Translations under genes and position numbers: made by a program
The notes under the pieces: model-generated
What the model was told of the DNA's origin: nothing
What the model saw: the letters and a program-made list of their open reading frames with translations, nothing else
Database searches by the model: none
Shown: positions 42,272 to 52,565 of the stretch, piece after piece
Position numbering within the stretch: position 1 is the stretch's first letter
Layout: every line of letters begins with the position of its first letter
DNA from: an uncultured Rhodopila sp.
GTDB taxonomy: Bacteria > Pseudomonadota > Alphaproteobacteria > Acetobacterales > Acetobacteraceae
DNA length: 64,000 nt
Direction: 5' to 3'
NCBI RefSeq assembly: GCF_903915725.1
Contig: NZ_CAIWTY010000057.1
Coordinates: 1 to 64,000, forward strand

Positions 42272-44476
42272 TTACTTCGGCTGCAAATCTCGGTCGGACC
42301 GGCGGTTGGATACAGTCTTCGTCAGAAAGTTTTCCAGCGCCCGGATAGACGCCAGGTCCTCGAACGCGCGGTGCTTACCGGCGGCAACCGCCTGCCGCAC
42401 CTCCGCGCGCCAGTCCGGATCGCGCGCCAGCCGGACTGCGATCGACACATAGCCGTCCAGGGAGTCTGCGATCGTTGCTTCGCAGCCGATGCGGCGAAGA
42501 ATCGCCGCGGTGTGGCGTCCGCGCATGAAGCGCCCCGGCATCGTCACGATGGCCGGGTTGACCGCCAGGCTGTCGAGCGTTGACTTGCCGCCCGACCAGC
42601 CGATGGTGTCCAGCACCACGTCCGCCTGACCGGCCGCGGCCAGATAGTCCCGCTGCGGCATCGGCGGCAGGATGACGACATGCCTCGCCGCATCCAGCCC
42701 GGCCGCGGCAAAGACCGCCCCCAGGCGGCTGCGGAAAGCCTCGGTCACCGCCTGGCTTTTTGCGAAGCCGATGAACACGAACCGGCATGCCCCCAGTGCA
42801 GCGGCGATGCGGGGAAAGATCCAGTCATAGCGCGGCAGATACTTGTACAGAGCCTGCCCCGACCAGAACACCGGCCCGAGCCGGCTCGGTTCGGCGGAGG
42901 GCCGATCCGGCGCGGGGTCGGGTGTGTAGCAGCAGCCCAGATTGGGGAGCCTGACCAGATGTTCAGTGTAGTGGGCGTCCGCTTCAGGCGGCTCCATCAG
43001 CGTGCTCGACAGATAGTGGTCGATCGACGGCATCCCCGAGGTCACCGGATGCCCCCAGGCGACGCACTGCACCCGCGCCAGCCGCATCGCCGCGAGGCCG
43101 CCCGCAATCGGGTCCATTCCGATTTCAGGATAGAGCAGGACATGCGGGGCCGCCGACACGATGGCGCCGCGCCATTCGGCCAGCGAGCCAAGCCCCTGCA
43201 CGAACCGGTCGCACCAACCGGCGCAGCGATCGGTGTGCGCATCCGCCGTCGGCCCGGTGTGAAAGCCGAACACCTCGAACCGGTGGCGGTCGATGTGTGT
43301 CAGCCATCCTTCCAGGAACAGCTTGAACAGCGTGTGGTCGCAGAAAAACCCGCTGACGATGCCCAGCCGGATGCGCTCGCCCGGTGCCGGAGGTCCGGCC
43401 ACTTCCACCGGCGGGTACTGTTCGGCCAGCGCGCGGCAGGCAAGGCGTCCGTATGTCGCTTGCAGGGAACGGTCGTCTTCCTGCTGGTACGCGAGGAAGA
43501 AGGGCTGGGATGTGCCGATGGCCCCTGCCAGGGAACCCGCGTCAGCCGTAGCGAGGGCGTGCAGTGTCGCGGCATAGCGGCCCCGGCGACAGTAGACCTC
43601 CGCCTCCGACCGATACACGATCGGAAGCTGCGCCATGCACGCCGCCAACCTCGCCTTGCCGAACCCGGCATCGGCTGCCAACGCAGCCTGGTGGCAGGCG
43701 ATCGCCTCGTCCGTCCGCCCGTGCACCGACAGCAGGCAACCGAGGTTGTACTGCGCGTCGGCCAGTACGGGGTCGATCTCGACAGCATTGCGGTAGCACT
43801 CTTCCGCCTCCGCCCGGCCAAGTTCCTGCGACACGATGCCGAGGTTGTTCCAGGCCCCCGCCTGCATCGGCGCAAGCATCAGCGATCCGGCGAGATGCTG
43901 TTCCGCCTCCGCCCAGCGGCTCCGGATCATCAGCCAGCGGCCGAAATTGCCCAGGGCGTTGGCGAAGCCGGGCCTCAGCGCGATGGCTTTGCGGTAGCAC
44001 GGCTCGATCTCGGCCGGATCACCGTTTTCCGCCAGCGCATTGGCCAGGTTGTACCAAATATCCGCATCGGCCGGCGCGTATTCGGTGGCGAGGCGGTAAT
44101 GCGCCACGGCCTCGGCCGGACGATCGAGATCCAGCAGCGTGGTCGCAAGATTGCTGTGGATTTCCGCCGAACCCGGACGAAGCGCGCACCCGGCCTCATA
44201 CGCGCGCACCGCGTCCTCCAGCCGGCCGAGGCGGCGCCAGGCGTGCCCAAGGCTGTTGTGATGCGGCGCGCAGCCGGGTTTGATCGCCATGGCGCGGCGG
44301 ATCAGGGCGATCCCGGCCAGCGCGTCATCCTGCTCGGCGGTGATCAGGCCGAGCAAATGCAGACTGTCCGCATGGCCGCCGTCGGACGCGAGGACGCCGC
44401 GACAGATCGCCGCGGCCTCGCGGGAGCGGCCCGCCATATGCAGCGTCATGGCCTCGGCGAAGGCGGTATCGTTCAT
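42272..44476 (-). CDS. TPR protein with O-GlcNAc transferase-like (SPINDLY) catalytic domain
   Basis: A 734-residue family GT41-like protein. Residues 1-310 contain about eight tetratricopeptide repeats (for example ALRPGSAEIHSNLATTLLDL and YAPADADIWYNLANALAENG). Residues about 365-734 match the OGT catalytic region: GFFCDHTLFKLFLEGWL, then WGHPVTSGMPSIDHYLS, PVFWSGQALYKYLPRYDWI and DTIGWSGGKSTLDSLAVNPAIVTMPG. It should glycosylate proteins, with the TPRs binding the target; bacterial relatives modify flagellin or other surface proteins. No target gene is nearby. Confidence 0.88.
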   Translation of the reverse strand: MNDTAFAEAMTLHMAGRSREAAAICRGVLASDGGHADSLHLLGLITAEQDDALAGIALIRRAMAIKPGCAPHHNSLGHAWRRLGRLEDAVRAYEAGCALRPGSAEIHSNLATTLLDLDRPAEAVAHYRLATEYAPADADIWYNLANALAENGDPAEIEPCYRKAIALRPGFANALGNFGRWLMIRSRWAEAEQHLAGSLMLAPMQAGAWNNLGIVSQELGRAEAEECYRNAVEIDPVLADAQYNLGCLLSVHGRTDEAIACHQAALAADAGFGKARLAACMAQLPIVYRSEAEVYCRRGRYAATLHALATADAGSLAGAIGTSQPFFLAYQQEDDRSLQATYGRLACRALAEQYPPVEVAGPPAPGERIRLGIVSGFFCDHTLFKLFLEGWLTHIDRHRFEVFGFHTGPTADAHTDRCAGWCDRFVQGLGSLAEWRGAIVSAAPHVLLYPEIGMDPIAGGLAAMRLARVQCVAWGHPVTSGMPSIDHYLSSTLMEPPEADAHYTEHLVRLPNLGCCYTPDPAPDRPSAEPSRLGPVFWSGQALYKYLPRYDWIFPRIAAALGACRFVFIGFAKSQAVTEAFRSRLGAVFAAAGLDAARHVVILPPMPQRDYLAAAGQADVVLDTIGWSGGKSTLDSLAVNPAIVTMPGRFMRGRHTAAILRRIGCEATIADSLDGYVSIAVRLARDPDWRAEVRQAVAAGKHRAFEDLASIRALENFLTKTVSNRRSDRDLQPK

Positions 44477-44676
44477 GCGGATGGTTCGGCGATGCGCACT
44501 TCGGGATCCCGTGCGGGTTCATGCGGGCCACGCTAGCGAACAAATCTTAATGAGAGCTTAACGGCCAGGAACAAATCGGCCCCGAACCCGTGGTTTGGCG
44601 CCGGCGGACGCTCTTCCATCCCGGCGACGCTGCGCCATATCAAATCGATGATGATGTTCGAACAACGGTGGAGAGT

Positions 44677-45738
44677 ATGAGCAACCCGTTAAGCCGCTTC
44701 GCCACCACGGCTGCCTACGGCGCCAGCCAGTTGCCGCGCATGGCCTGGTATGTCGGACACGGCCTCGCCATGAAGCAACTGGCGCGTGCGACCCTGGCGC
44801 AACAGACCCGCCCGCGTGCCCGCACCGACAAGCCTACCCCGGACCGCATGCGGCTGCTGGGCGACATGGCAAAGCTGCTGCAGGCGGATCTGGCCAATGT
44901 GGATGCGGGGATTTATCCGTTCCCTATCGATCGAGACGGCGCGCCGTGGGACGTCCTCAATCACTCGCGGCTGTTCTTTTCGGATTTGCCGGAGATCCAC
45001 CGGCGGCGCGAGAACGGCCGTACGTCGGAGGTGCTGGAGTCCGGCTTCCGCGGCAAGCGCCCGCGCTACTATCTGCAGAACTTCCATTACCAGTCCGGCG
45101 GCTGGCTGACCCGGGAGTCCGCCCAGCGCTATGACACCCAGGTGGAGGTGTTCTTCAGCGGCACCGCCAATGCGATGCGCCGGCAGGCGCTGCCGCCGCT
45201 GCACGAGGTGTTTGCCGGGCGCGACCCGGCCGGTCTGAAGCTGCTCGATGCGGGCTGCGGCACCGGTCGTTTTCTTGATTTCGTCAAGCAGGCCTGGCCG
45301 CGTCTGCCGATCATCGGCCTCGATATGTCGGAGGCCTATATCAAGGAGGCGAAGTCGCATCTGCGTGGGCGTCCACGGACCAGGCTGATGGTCGGCAAGT
45401 GCGAGTCGCTGCCCCTGGCCGACGAAAGTTTGGACGCGGTGACCAGCATCTTCCTGTTTCACGAGCTGCCGCCGAAAATCCGCCGCAGCGCCTTGGCGGA
45501 GTTCGCCCGCGTGCTGAAGCCGGGCGGACGCCTGGTGCTGGTCGATTCGCTGCAAACCGGCGACGACCCGGCGTACGAGGGTTCGCTTGAGCTGTTTCCG
45601 CAGAATTTTCACGAGCCGTATTTTTCGACCTACGTGAAAGAAGATTTCGGCGGTCTGGCGCGGGAATGCGGACTGGTCCACCGGCGCGACGTACCCGCTT
45701 TTGTTTCCAAGGTGATGGTGTTCGACAAGGCGGCTTAA
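44677..45738 (+). CDS. Class I SAM-dependent methyltransferase
   Basis: A 353-residue protein. The first 160 residues are an uncharacterised helical region; the methyltransferase domain follows with motif I LLDAGCGTGRFLDFV, motif II region PIIGLDMSEAYIKEA, and LDAVTSIFLFHELPP and VLKPGGRLVLVDS. Substrate is unknown; the layout resembles bacterial ubiquinone/menaquinone-type or small-molecule methyltransferases. ATG 44677 follows GGTGGAG; an upstream in-frame start at 44590 lacks support. Confidence 0.85.
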   Translation: MSNPLSRFATTAAYGASQLPRMAWYVGHGLAMKQLARATLAQQTRPRARTDKPTPDRMRLLGDMAKLLQADLANVDAGIYPFPIDRDGAPWDVLNHSRLFFSDLPEIHRRRENGRTSEVLESGFRGKRPRYYLQNFHYQSGGWLTRESAQRYDTQVEVFFSGTANAMRRQALPPLHEVFAGRDPAGLKLLDAGCGTGRFLDFVKQAWPRLPIIGLDMSEAYIKEAKSHLRGRPRTRLMVGKCESLPLADESLDAVTSIFLFHELPPKIRRSALAEFARVLKPGGRLVLVDSLQTGDDPAYEGSLELFPQNFHEPYFSTYVKEDFGGLARECGLVHRRDVPAFVSKVMVFDKAA

Positions 45739-45882
45739 AAGTCGCGCTTCGGGTCTGCGGACTCCCATAACGAAAAGGTCAGACTCTCTCCACTTTGGCA
45801 TGCAACCAAAGCCGCTTCGGTTCGCTCAACTTGAGCCGGCAGGTCTGCCGGCTTGCCCGGGGACGAAATCAGGGGGTGTGCG

Positions 45883-46785
45883 ATGCCGGCCGAACCAGCG
45901 GGACCGCCGCGGCGAGCTTTGGTTTTGCTCGCGCCGCTCGCCCTGGCCGCCTGCCAACCGGCGGTGCTTGATCCGCAGGGCAGCGTCGGCATTGCCGAAA
46001 AGACGATCCTGATCGACTCGCTGGCCATCATGCTGGCGATTGTTGTCCCCACCGTAGCGGCAACGTTCGGTTTCGCCTGGTGGTTTCGGGCGTCCAATAC
46101 GCGGGCGCGCTACATGCCGCATTTCGGCTATTCCGGCGCGCTTGAGCTGCTCGTCTGGTCCGTTCCCCTGCTCACCATCCTGCTATTGGGCGGCGTCGCC
46201 TGGATCGGCTCGCACGACCTCGACCCCGCCAAACCGCTGCCGTCCAGCGCGCCGCCGCTGGAGGTGCAGGGCGTCTCGCTGGACTGGAAATGGCTGTTCA
46301 TCTACCCGGACCAGGGCGTCGCGAGCGTTAATGAGCTGGTCATTCCCGCCGGCATCCCGGTGCATTTCTCGCTGACCTCGGCCAGCGTGATGAATGCGTT
46401 CTTTATCCCGCAGCTCGGCAGCATGATCTACACGATGAACGGGATGACATCGCAGTTGAACCTGGTGGCGGACAATCCCGGCGAGTTCCTCGGCCTGTCG
46501 AGTCATTACAGCGGCGACGGTTTCTCCGACATGCATTTCGACGTCCGCGCGGTCCCGGCGGCGCGGTTCGAGGACTGGGTCAATGCCACGCGCGGGAAGG
46601 GTGAGTCGCTCGATCCGGGCACTTACACCAGCCTGGCGCGGCAAAGCATAGACGTCCGTCCATTTACCTATCGTGAAGTCGATCCGCAATTGTACCAGAT
46701 GATCGTAACGCAAAAACTGCCGCCCGGACCCGGGCCGGAAACCGGCCAACCGGATCGCACCGTGTCGCCGCGGACGGAGAAATAG
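45883..46785 (+). CDS. cyoA: Ubiquinol oxidase subunit II
   Basis: A 300-residue lipoprotein subunit of the bo3-type quinol oxidase. The lipobox LALAAC ends the signal sequence; two membrane helices follow, then a periplasmic cupredoxin domain ([41 protein letters not shown]). The CuA ligands of cytochrome oxidases are absent, confirming quinol as donor. AGGGGG precedes ATG 45883. It starts a cyoABCD operon with 1-base gaps or 4-base overlaps. Confidence 0.96.
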   Translation: MPAEPAGPPRRALVLLAPLALAACQPAVLDPQGSVGIAEKTILIDSLAIMLAIVVPTVAATFGFAWWFRASNTRARYMPHFGYSGALELLVWSVPLLTILLLGGVAWIGSHDLDPAKPLPSSAPPLEVQGVSLDWKWLFIYPDQGVASVNELVIPAGIPVHFSLTSASVMNAFFIPQLGSMIYTMNGMTSQLNLVADNPGEFLGLSSHYSGDGFSDMHFDVRAVPAARFEDWVNATRGKGESLDPGTYTSLARQSIDVRPFTYREVDPQLYQMIVTQKLPPGPGPETGQPDRTVSPRTEK

Positions 46786-46786
46786 C

Positions 46787-48793
46787 ATGCTGGGCAAGCT
46801 GAGCTGGGACGCGATCCCGTACGACCAGCCGATACCGATGGCGGCTTCGAGCGTGGTGGCGCTGGTGATCATCGGCGTGCTCGGCTGGGTCACGGTGAAA
46901 GGCTACGTCCCGTATCTGTGGAAGGAGTGGATTACCAGCGTCGATCACAAGCGCATCGGGGTGATGTATTGCTTCCTGGCGCTGGTGATGCTGCTGCGCG
47001 GCTTTTCCGACGCGATCATGATGCGGTCGCAACAGGCGCTGGCGTTCCGGTCGCCCGGTTACCTGCCGCCCGAGCATTACGACCAGATCTTCTCGGCGCA
47101 CGGCACGTTGATGATCTTCTTCGTCGCCATGCCGTTTGTCATCGGCTTGATGAATTTCGCCGTGCCGCTGCAGCTTGGCGCCCGCGACGTGGCGTTTCCC
47201 ACATTGAATTCCGTCGGGTTCTGGCTCACCGCAACGGGCGCGCTGCTGGTGAACGTTTCGCTTGTAGTCGGCGAGTTCGCCCGCACCGGGTGGCTGCCCT
47301 ACCCGCCGTTGTCGGAGCTGCAATACTCCCCCGGCGTCGGCGTGGATTACTATCTGTGGGCGCTGGAGATTTCCGGCGTCGGCACGCTGATCTCCGGGGT
47401 TAATTTGGTAACGACGGTGCTGAAAATCCACGCCCCCGGCATGACCTATATGCGGATGCCGATGTTCTGCTGGACGACGCTGGCCGCCAACCTGCTGATC
47501 GTCGCCGCCTTCCCGATCCTGACCGCCACTTTGGCGATGCTGCTGCTGGACCGCTATCTCGGCTTTCATTTCTTCACCAATGAAGCCGGCGGCAATATGA
47601 TGATGTTCATGAACCTGATCTGGGCGTGGGGCCATCCGGAGGTCTACATCCTGATCCTGCCGGCTTTCGGGGTGTTTTCCGAGGTGGTGTCCACCTTCGC
47701 CCGCAAGCCGCTGTTCGGCTACCGGTCGATGGTGATGGCGACGATGGTGATCTGCCTGCTGTCCTTCACCGTGTGGCTGCACCATTTCTTCACCATGGGC
47801 GCGGGTGCCGACGTCAACGCGATCTTCGGCATCATGTCGATGATCATCGCGGTGCCCACGGGGGTGAAAGTGTTCAACTGGCTGTTCACCCTGTATGGCG
47901 GCCGGATCGAGTTTTCCACACCGCTATTATGGTCGCTTGGCTTTATGGTGACGTTCGTGGTCGGCGGCATGACCGGCGTGCTGCTGGCGGTGCCGCCCGC
48001 CGATTTCGTCTTGCATAACAGTCTTTTTCTCGTCGCGCATTTTCACAACGTGATCATTGGCGGCGTGCTGTTCGGCGCTTTCGCCGGGTATAATTACTGG
48101 TTCCCCAAGGCGTTCGGCTTCAGGCTGCATGAGGGACTGGGCAAGGCGGCGTTCTGGTGCTGGCTCGTCGGCTTCTACGTCGCCTTCATGCCGCTCTATG
48201 TGCTCGGCCTGATGGGCATGACCCGGCGGATGCAGCATTACGATGTGCCCGCCTGGCATCCCTGGCTTTTGGTCGCGGCGTTCGGCGCGGCGATCATTAC
48301 CGTAGCCATCGGTTTGCAGGTGGCGCAACTCGTGGTCAGCATCCGCCGTCGGGAGGAACTGCGCGACCTGACCGGCGACCCGTGGAACGGACGCTCGCTG
48401 GAATGGGCCACGCCTTCCCCGCCGCCCGCCTTCAACTATGCCGTGCTGCCGACGATCGAGGGCGAGGAAGCCTATTGGGACATCAAGCAGCGCGCCTTCG
48501 AACGCCTGCAACTGCGCGACGAACCCGAATACAGGGAAATCGAAATGCCGAAGAACAGCCCGACCGGTTTCGTCTGCGCCTTCTTCGCCAGCTTCATGGG
48601 CTTCGCGCTGATCTGGCACATCTGGTGGCTGGTGGGCGTGGCCGCGTTCGGCGCCTTCGCAACGTTCGTGGTGTTCGCCTGGCGCGACGAGGACGAATAC
48701 ATCATTCCGGCCGATGAAGTGGCCCGCATCGACCGCGCCAACCGGGCCTCCCGCCGCGCGGTGCTCGAGCAAATGCGGACAGCGGCACGATGA
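46787..48793 (+). CDS. cyoB: Ubiquinol oxidase subunit I
   Basis: A 668-residue heme-copper oxidase subunit with about 15 helices. The active-site region is complete: [17 protein letters not shown] (CuB His and cross-linked Tyr helix), WLHHFFTMG (CuB His pair) and [13 protein letters not shown] (heme His ligands). It oxidises ubiquinol, reduces O2 and pumps protons. It starts 1 base after the cyoA stop and overlaps cyoC by 4 bases. Confidence 0.97.
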   Translation: MLGKLSWDAIPYDQPIPMAASSVVALVIIGVLGWVTVKGYVPYLWKEWITSVDHKRIGVMYCFLALVMLLRGFSDAIMMRSQQALAFRSPGYLPPEHYDQIFSAHGTLMIFFVAMPFVIGLMNFAVPLQLGARDVAFPTLNSVGFWLTATGALLVNVSLVVGEFARTGWLPYPPLSELQYSPGVGVDYYLWALEISGVGTLISGVNLVTTVLKIHAPGMTYMRMPMFCWTTLAANLLIVAAFPILTATLAMLLLDRYLGFHFFTNEAGGNMMMFMNLIWAWGHPEVYILILPAFGVFSEVVSTFARKPLFGYRSMVMATMVICLLSFTVWLHHFFTMGAGADVNAIFGIMSMIIAVPTGVKVFNWLFTLYGGRIEFSTPLLWSLGFMVTFVVGGMTGVLLAVPPADFVLHNSLFLVAHFHNVIIGGVLFGAFAGYNYWFPKAFGFRLHEGLGKAAFWCWLVGFYVAFMPLYVLGLMGMTRRMQHYDVPAWHPWLLVAAFGAAIITVAIGLQVAQLVVSIRRREELRDLTGDPWNGRSLEWATPSPPPAFNYAVLPTIEGEEAYWDIKQRAFERLQLRDEPEYREIEMPKNSPTGFVCAFFASFMGFALIWHIWWLVGVAAFGAFATFVVFAWRDEDEYIIPADEVARIDRANRASRRAVLEQMRTAAR

Positions 48794-49443
48794 GCGGCGC
48801 GGCGGCCACTGATCCGCATCGCCTCGGCCGCAGCAGCGGCCATCGCCACGCCGCGTCGGAACACGCCGCCGGCGGATTGCATGCGAAACGGATCATTACC
48901 GGATACGGGTTCTGGATCTTCCTGCTCAGCGACATCATCATGTTCTCGGGCTTTTTCGCGGCCTACGCGGTGCTGTCGGGCAACACCGCCGATGGACCGA
49001 GCGGCAAGGACCTGTTTGACCTGCGCAACGTGGCCATCGAGACCGCGTGCCTGCTGTTCTCCAGCTTCACCTGCGGCATCGGCGGCATCGGCGCGCACAC
49101 GCGGCGCGGACTGTGGTTCTATGGTGCAATGACCGTGACATTCCTGTTCGGGGCGGCCTTCCTCGCGCTGGAAATCCATGAGTTCGCGGACCTCGTGGCG
49201 CGGGGCGCCGGACCGACGCGCAGCGCGTTCCTGTCGGCGTTTTTCACGCTCGTCGGCTGCCACGGGCTGCACGTGACGGCGGGGCTGCTGTGGCTGCTGA
49301 CCATGATGGCGCAGGTTTTCGCCAAGGGATACCGGGCGGATATCCTGCGGCGGATATTGTGTTTCAGCCTGTTCTGGCATGCGCTGGATATTATCTGGGT
49401 GGCGCTGTTCACGGTGGTGTACTTGATGGGGGCGGGACAATGA
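48790..49443 (+). CDS. cyoC: Ubiquinol oxidase subunit III
   Basis: A 217-residue five-helix subunit ([23 protein letters not shown], then [28 protein letters not shown]). It stabilises the oxidase core and has no redox cofactor. It overlaps cyoB and cyoD by 4 bases each. Confidence 0.96.
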   Translation: MSGAAATDPHRLGRSSGHRHAASEHAAGGLHAKRIITGYGFWIFLLSDIIMFSGFFAAYAVLSGNTADGPSGKDLFDLRNVAIETACLLFSSFTCGIGGIGAHTRRGLWFYGAMTVTFLFGAAFLALEIHEFADLVARGAGPTRSAFLSAFFTLVGCHGLHVTAGLLWLLTMMAQVFAKGYRADILRRILCFSLFWHALDIIWVALFTVVYLMGAGQ

Positions 49444-49814
49444 GCGAATTCGATCCTGATGGCCCGACCGATGTCGCACCCGGGGAAGACGACGCGGAAA
49501 GCGTCCTGACCTATGTCGTCGGCCTCGGGCTGGCGGTGGCGCTGACGATCGTTTCTTTCTTTATCGCCGGAACCTCGCTGGTGTGGGGGCCGAGCATTCC
49601 CGTCGCGCTGACCGTATTGGCGATCGCGCAGATGGGGGTGCATCTGGTCTTCTTCCTGCACATCACGACCGGTCCCGACAACGTCAACAACGTCATGGCG
49701 CTGGCCTTCGGCGTGCTGATCGTCATGCTGATCATGGCCGGTTCGCTGTGGATCATGTCGCACATGAACCACAACATGATGCCGATGGAACAGTTGATGC
49801 AGATGCAGCGGTAA
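49440..49814 (+). CDS. cyoD: Ubiquinol oxidase subunit IV
   Basis: A 124-residue subunit with three membrane helices (VVGLGLAVALTIVSFFIAG, IPVALTVLAIAQMGVHLVFFLHI, VMALAFGVLIVMLIMAGSLWIM). The start at 49440 overlaps the cyoC stop; an upstream in-frame start at 49290 lies inside cyoC. No cyoE (heme O synthase) follows; the next sequence is an mscL remnant. Confidence 0.94.
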   Translation: MSEFDPDGPTDVAPGEDDAESVLTYVVGLGLAVALTIVSFFIAGTSLVWGPSIPVALTVLAIAQMGVHLVFFLHITTGPDNVNNVMALAFGVLIVMLIMAGSLWIMSHMNHNMMPMEQLMQMQR

Positions 49815-49825
49815 TGTGCGGTTGA

Positions 49826-50128
49826 CGGCGGTCGTTCACCCTGCTTGTCGGCGGCATCGATTGCAGCAACATTTTCATTACGTTGAAGGGCGCACCGCAA
49901 CCGACGCTGGACGCGGCGCAGAAAGCCGGTGCGGTGACGCTGAACATCGGCGACTTCCTGAATGCGGTCATCCAGTTCGTGATCATCGCTTTTGCCATCT
50001 TCTGGGTGGTGAAGGTGATCAGCCGGTTCGAGCGCCGGGAAGCGCCGCCGCCGCCCCGTACGGAGGTGCTGTTGCAGGAAGTCCGCGACGCCCTGGTGGC
50101 GCGGCCGCCGAGCGGGACCCCGCTATAA
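49826..50128 (+). pseudogene. mscL: 5'-truncated mscL (large-conductance mechanosensitive channel)
   Basis: From 49832 the frame reads SFTLLVGGIDCSNIFITL then KGAPQPTLDAAQKAGAVTLN and IGDFLNAVIQFVIIAFAIFW, followed by the usual C-terminal helix: the second two-thirds of MscL, about 98 codons. The N-terminal helix, TM1 and pore segment of about 40 residues are missing; the frame is closed by TGA at 49823-49825, only 9 bases after the cyoD stop. No ATG starts the remnant, only a TTG at 49883. It cannot form a channel without TM1, so it is a pseudogene left by a deletion or fusion at the end of cyoD. Confidence 0.85.
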
Positions 50129-50204
50129 CCAACATTTGCCCATGATCGACAGCAACGTGCACCGGGAAATCGCCTTCTTGCAGCATTGAACCCTGCGAGG
50201 ACCG

Positions 50205-52565
50205 ATGGACAGCTTGTTTCGCGCGCGGCCTGTCGTTTGGGTGACAGGCATCTTTGTCGTCCTGATCGGGATCTATCTCGCCGCCGGCGGAGGATGGCTG
50301 GCAGCACTCGGAGGGTCACCGTATTACCTCGCCACCGGGATTGCCCTGATCGTGACAGGGTTTCTGCTGTTCCGCGCCAGCCCAGCCGCGATCTGGCTAT
50401 ATTCCATAACCCTGTTCGGCACGCTGATCTGGGCGCTGTGGGAGGCGGGGCTGGATTTCTGGCCGCTCGCACCGCGCGGCGGCGTGCTGGTATTGCTCGG
50501 CCTCTGGCTGCTGCTGCCGTGGTTTTACCCGCACCACGCCAGGGCTCCGCGGCTGGCGCTGCTTTCCAGCGTGGTCCTGGCGTTCGTTGCGCTCGGCGCC
50601 TCCCTCGTGCATTCGGTTCACGACACGAACGGCTCGCTTCCGGTGGCCAGCGCCGGCTCGCAGTCGGACCTTGCCGCGCAGCCTGACGGCGACTGGCAAG
50701 CCTATGGCCGTTCCGGGTTCGGCGATCGCTATTCGCCGCTGCGCCAGATCACGCCCGACAACGTAAAAAACCTAAAGTTGGCCTGGACATTCCACACGGG
50801 CGACATGCACGGGCCGAACGATCCGCTTGAAACGACCATGGAGGTCACGCCGATCGCGGCAAATCATATGGTATATTTGTGTTCGGCGCACCAGATCGCG
50901 TTCGCACTGGATGCCGCGACCGGGGCGCTGAAGTGGAAATTCGATCCGCATCTGCACGCTAACCCGACGTTCCAGCATGTGACCTGCCGCGGCGTATCGT
51001 ACCACGAGACCAGGCCGCAGGCGGTGACCGCCTCCGGCGCGCCCGCGCCGGCCGATTGCCCTCGGCGGATATTCCTTGGGACCAACAATGCGCAGATGTT
51101 CGCGCTGAATGCAGATACCGGGGTTCCCTGCGAGAGCTTCGGGCAGCACGGACAGATCGACCTCGGTGCCGGCATGCCGGACTCCGTGCCCGGGTTTTAC
51201 GAGATCACGTCTCCACCCGTTGCGACCGACAAGATCCTGATCGTCGGCGGCTCGGTGATCGACAACTATTCGAACAAAGTGCCGTCCGGCGTCATCCGCG
51301 GCTTCGACATCTACACCGGCGACCTGATCTGGGCCTGGGACGCGGGCGCGGCCGACGAGAACAGGCGGCTCGAACCCGGCCAGAGCTATACGGCGGGGTC
51401 GCCGAACTCCTGGAGCATTTCGTCGGCGGACGAGCAACTTGGCCTGGTCTATGTGCCGCTCGGCGAAGGCGCAGACGATGACTGGGGCGGCGACCGCACT
51501 GCCCGGGAGGAACGATTCGACAGCGCCCTGGTCGCGCTGGATATCGCCACCGGCAAGCTGCGCTGGTCGTTTCAGAACGTGCATCACGATCTGTGGGACA
51601 TGGATTTCCCCTCGCAGCCCAGCCTGGTCGATCTGCACACCGATCAGGGGGTGGTTCCGGCGGTGTATATTCCCGCCAAGACCGGCAATATCTTCGTGCT
51701 CGACCGCCGCGACGGCAAGCTGATCGTTCCGGCCCCCGAGACTCCCGTCCCGCAAGGCCCCGCCGCGGGCGATCACCTGTCGCCGACGCAGCCGTTCTCC
51801 GAACTCAGCTTCCGGCCGCGGGACAACCTGAAGGAATCGATGCTGTGGGGTGCGACGATGTTCGACCAACTCGCCTGCCGCATCGCGTTCCACCGGCTGC
51901 GCTACGAGGGTCCGTTCACGCCGCCATCCACGCAGGGGACATTGGTGTTTCCCGGCGATCTCGGCATGTTTGAATGGGGCGGCATCGCAGTGGACCCGGT
52001 CCGGCAGATCGCCATCGCCAACCCGATGGGCGTGCCGTTCGTTTCGCGGCTGATCCCGCGCGGCGCGAACAATCCCGCGGTGCCGCCTGCATCGATGAAG
52101 CCCGGGCAGGAGACCGGCACGCAGCCGATGTACGGCACGCCGTTCGGGGTGACCTTGAACGCGTTCACCTCCCCCGTCGGCCTGCCCTGCCTGCAGCCGC
52201 CCTGGGGCACCATTGCGGGGCTGGACCTGAAGACCAACACGATCGCCTGGCGGCATCCCGTCGGCACCACCCGCGACAGCTCGCCCATTCCGGTGGCGCT
52301 GCCCATCGGCACGCCGATGCTCGGCGGCCCGATGACGACGGCGGGCGGGGTGGCGTTCCTGACCGGGACGGCGGATTATTACATCCGCGCCTTCGATGTC
52401 ACCACCGGCCGCGAACTCTGGGCCGATCGGCTGCCGGCGGGGGGACAGTCGACGCCGATGACCTATGCGGAGGGCGGGCGGCAGTTCGTCGTCACGGCCG
52501 ATGGCGGCCATGGCACCTTCGGAACGAAGTTCGGCGATTCCGTGGTTGCCTATGCGCTGCCGTGA
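50205..52565 (+). CDS. gcd: Membrane-bound PQQ-dependent glucose dehydrogenase
   Basis: A 786-residue quinoprotein. Five membrane helices occupy residues 1-140; the periplasmic beta-propeller follows with W-motif repeats (DGDWQAYGRSGFGDRYSPL, GALKWKFDPHLHAN, GKLRWSFQNVHHDLWDMDFP, ELWADRLPAGGQSTPMTY). It oxidises aldoses to lactones in the periplasm and passes electrons to ubiquinone, hence to the Cyo oxidase encoded just upstream. GAGGA precedes ATG. The length matches E. coli Gcd (about 796). It ends directly against the convergent uracil methyltransferase gene. Confidence 0.94.
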   Translation: MDSLFRARPVVWVTGIFVVLIGIYLAAGGGWLAALGGSPYYLATGIALIVTGFLLFRASPAAIWLYSITLFGTLIWALWEAGLDFWPLAPRGGVLVLLGLWLLLPWFYPHHARAPRLALLSSVVLAFVALGASLVHSVHDTNGSLPVASAGSQSDLAAQPDGDWQAYGRSGFGDRYSPLRQITPDNVKNLKLAWTFHTGDMHGPNDPLETTMEVTPIAANHMVYLCSAHQIAFALDAATGALKWKFDPHLHANPTFQHVTCRGVSYHETRPQAVTASGAPAPADCPRRIFLGTNNAQMFALNADTGVPCESFGQHGQIDLGAGMPDSVPGFYEITSPPVATDKILIVGGSVIDNYSNKVPSGVIRGFDIYTGDLIWAWDAGAADENRRLEPGQSYTAGSPNSWSISSADEQLGLVYVPLGEGADDDWGGDRTAREERFDSALVALDIATGKLRWSFQNVHHDLWDMDFPSQPSLVDLHTDQGVVPAVYIPAKTGNIFVLDRRDGKLIVPAPETPVPQGPAAGDHLSPTQPFSELSFRPRDNLKESMLWGATMFDQLACRIAFHRLRYEGPFTPPSTQGTLVFPGDLGMFEWGGIAVDPVRQIAIANPMGVPFVSRLIPRGANNPAVPPASMKPGQETGTQPMYGTPFGVTLNAFTSPVGLPCLQPPWGTIAGLDLKTNTIAWRHPVGTTRDSSPIPVALPIGTPMLGGPMTTAGGVAFLTGTADYYIRAFDVTTGRELWADRLPAGGQSTPMTYAEGGRQFVVTADGGHGTFGTKFGDSVVAYALP

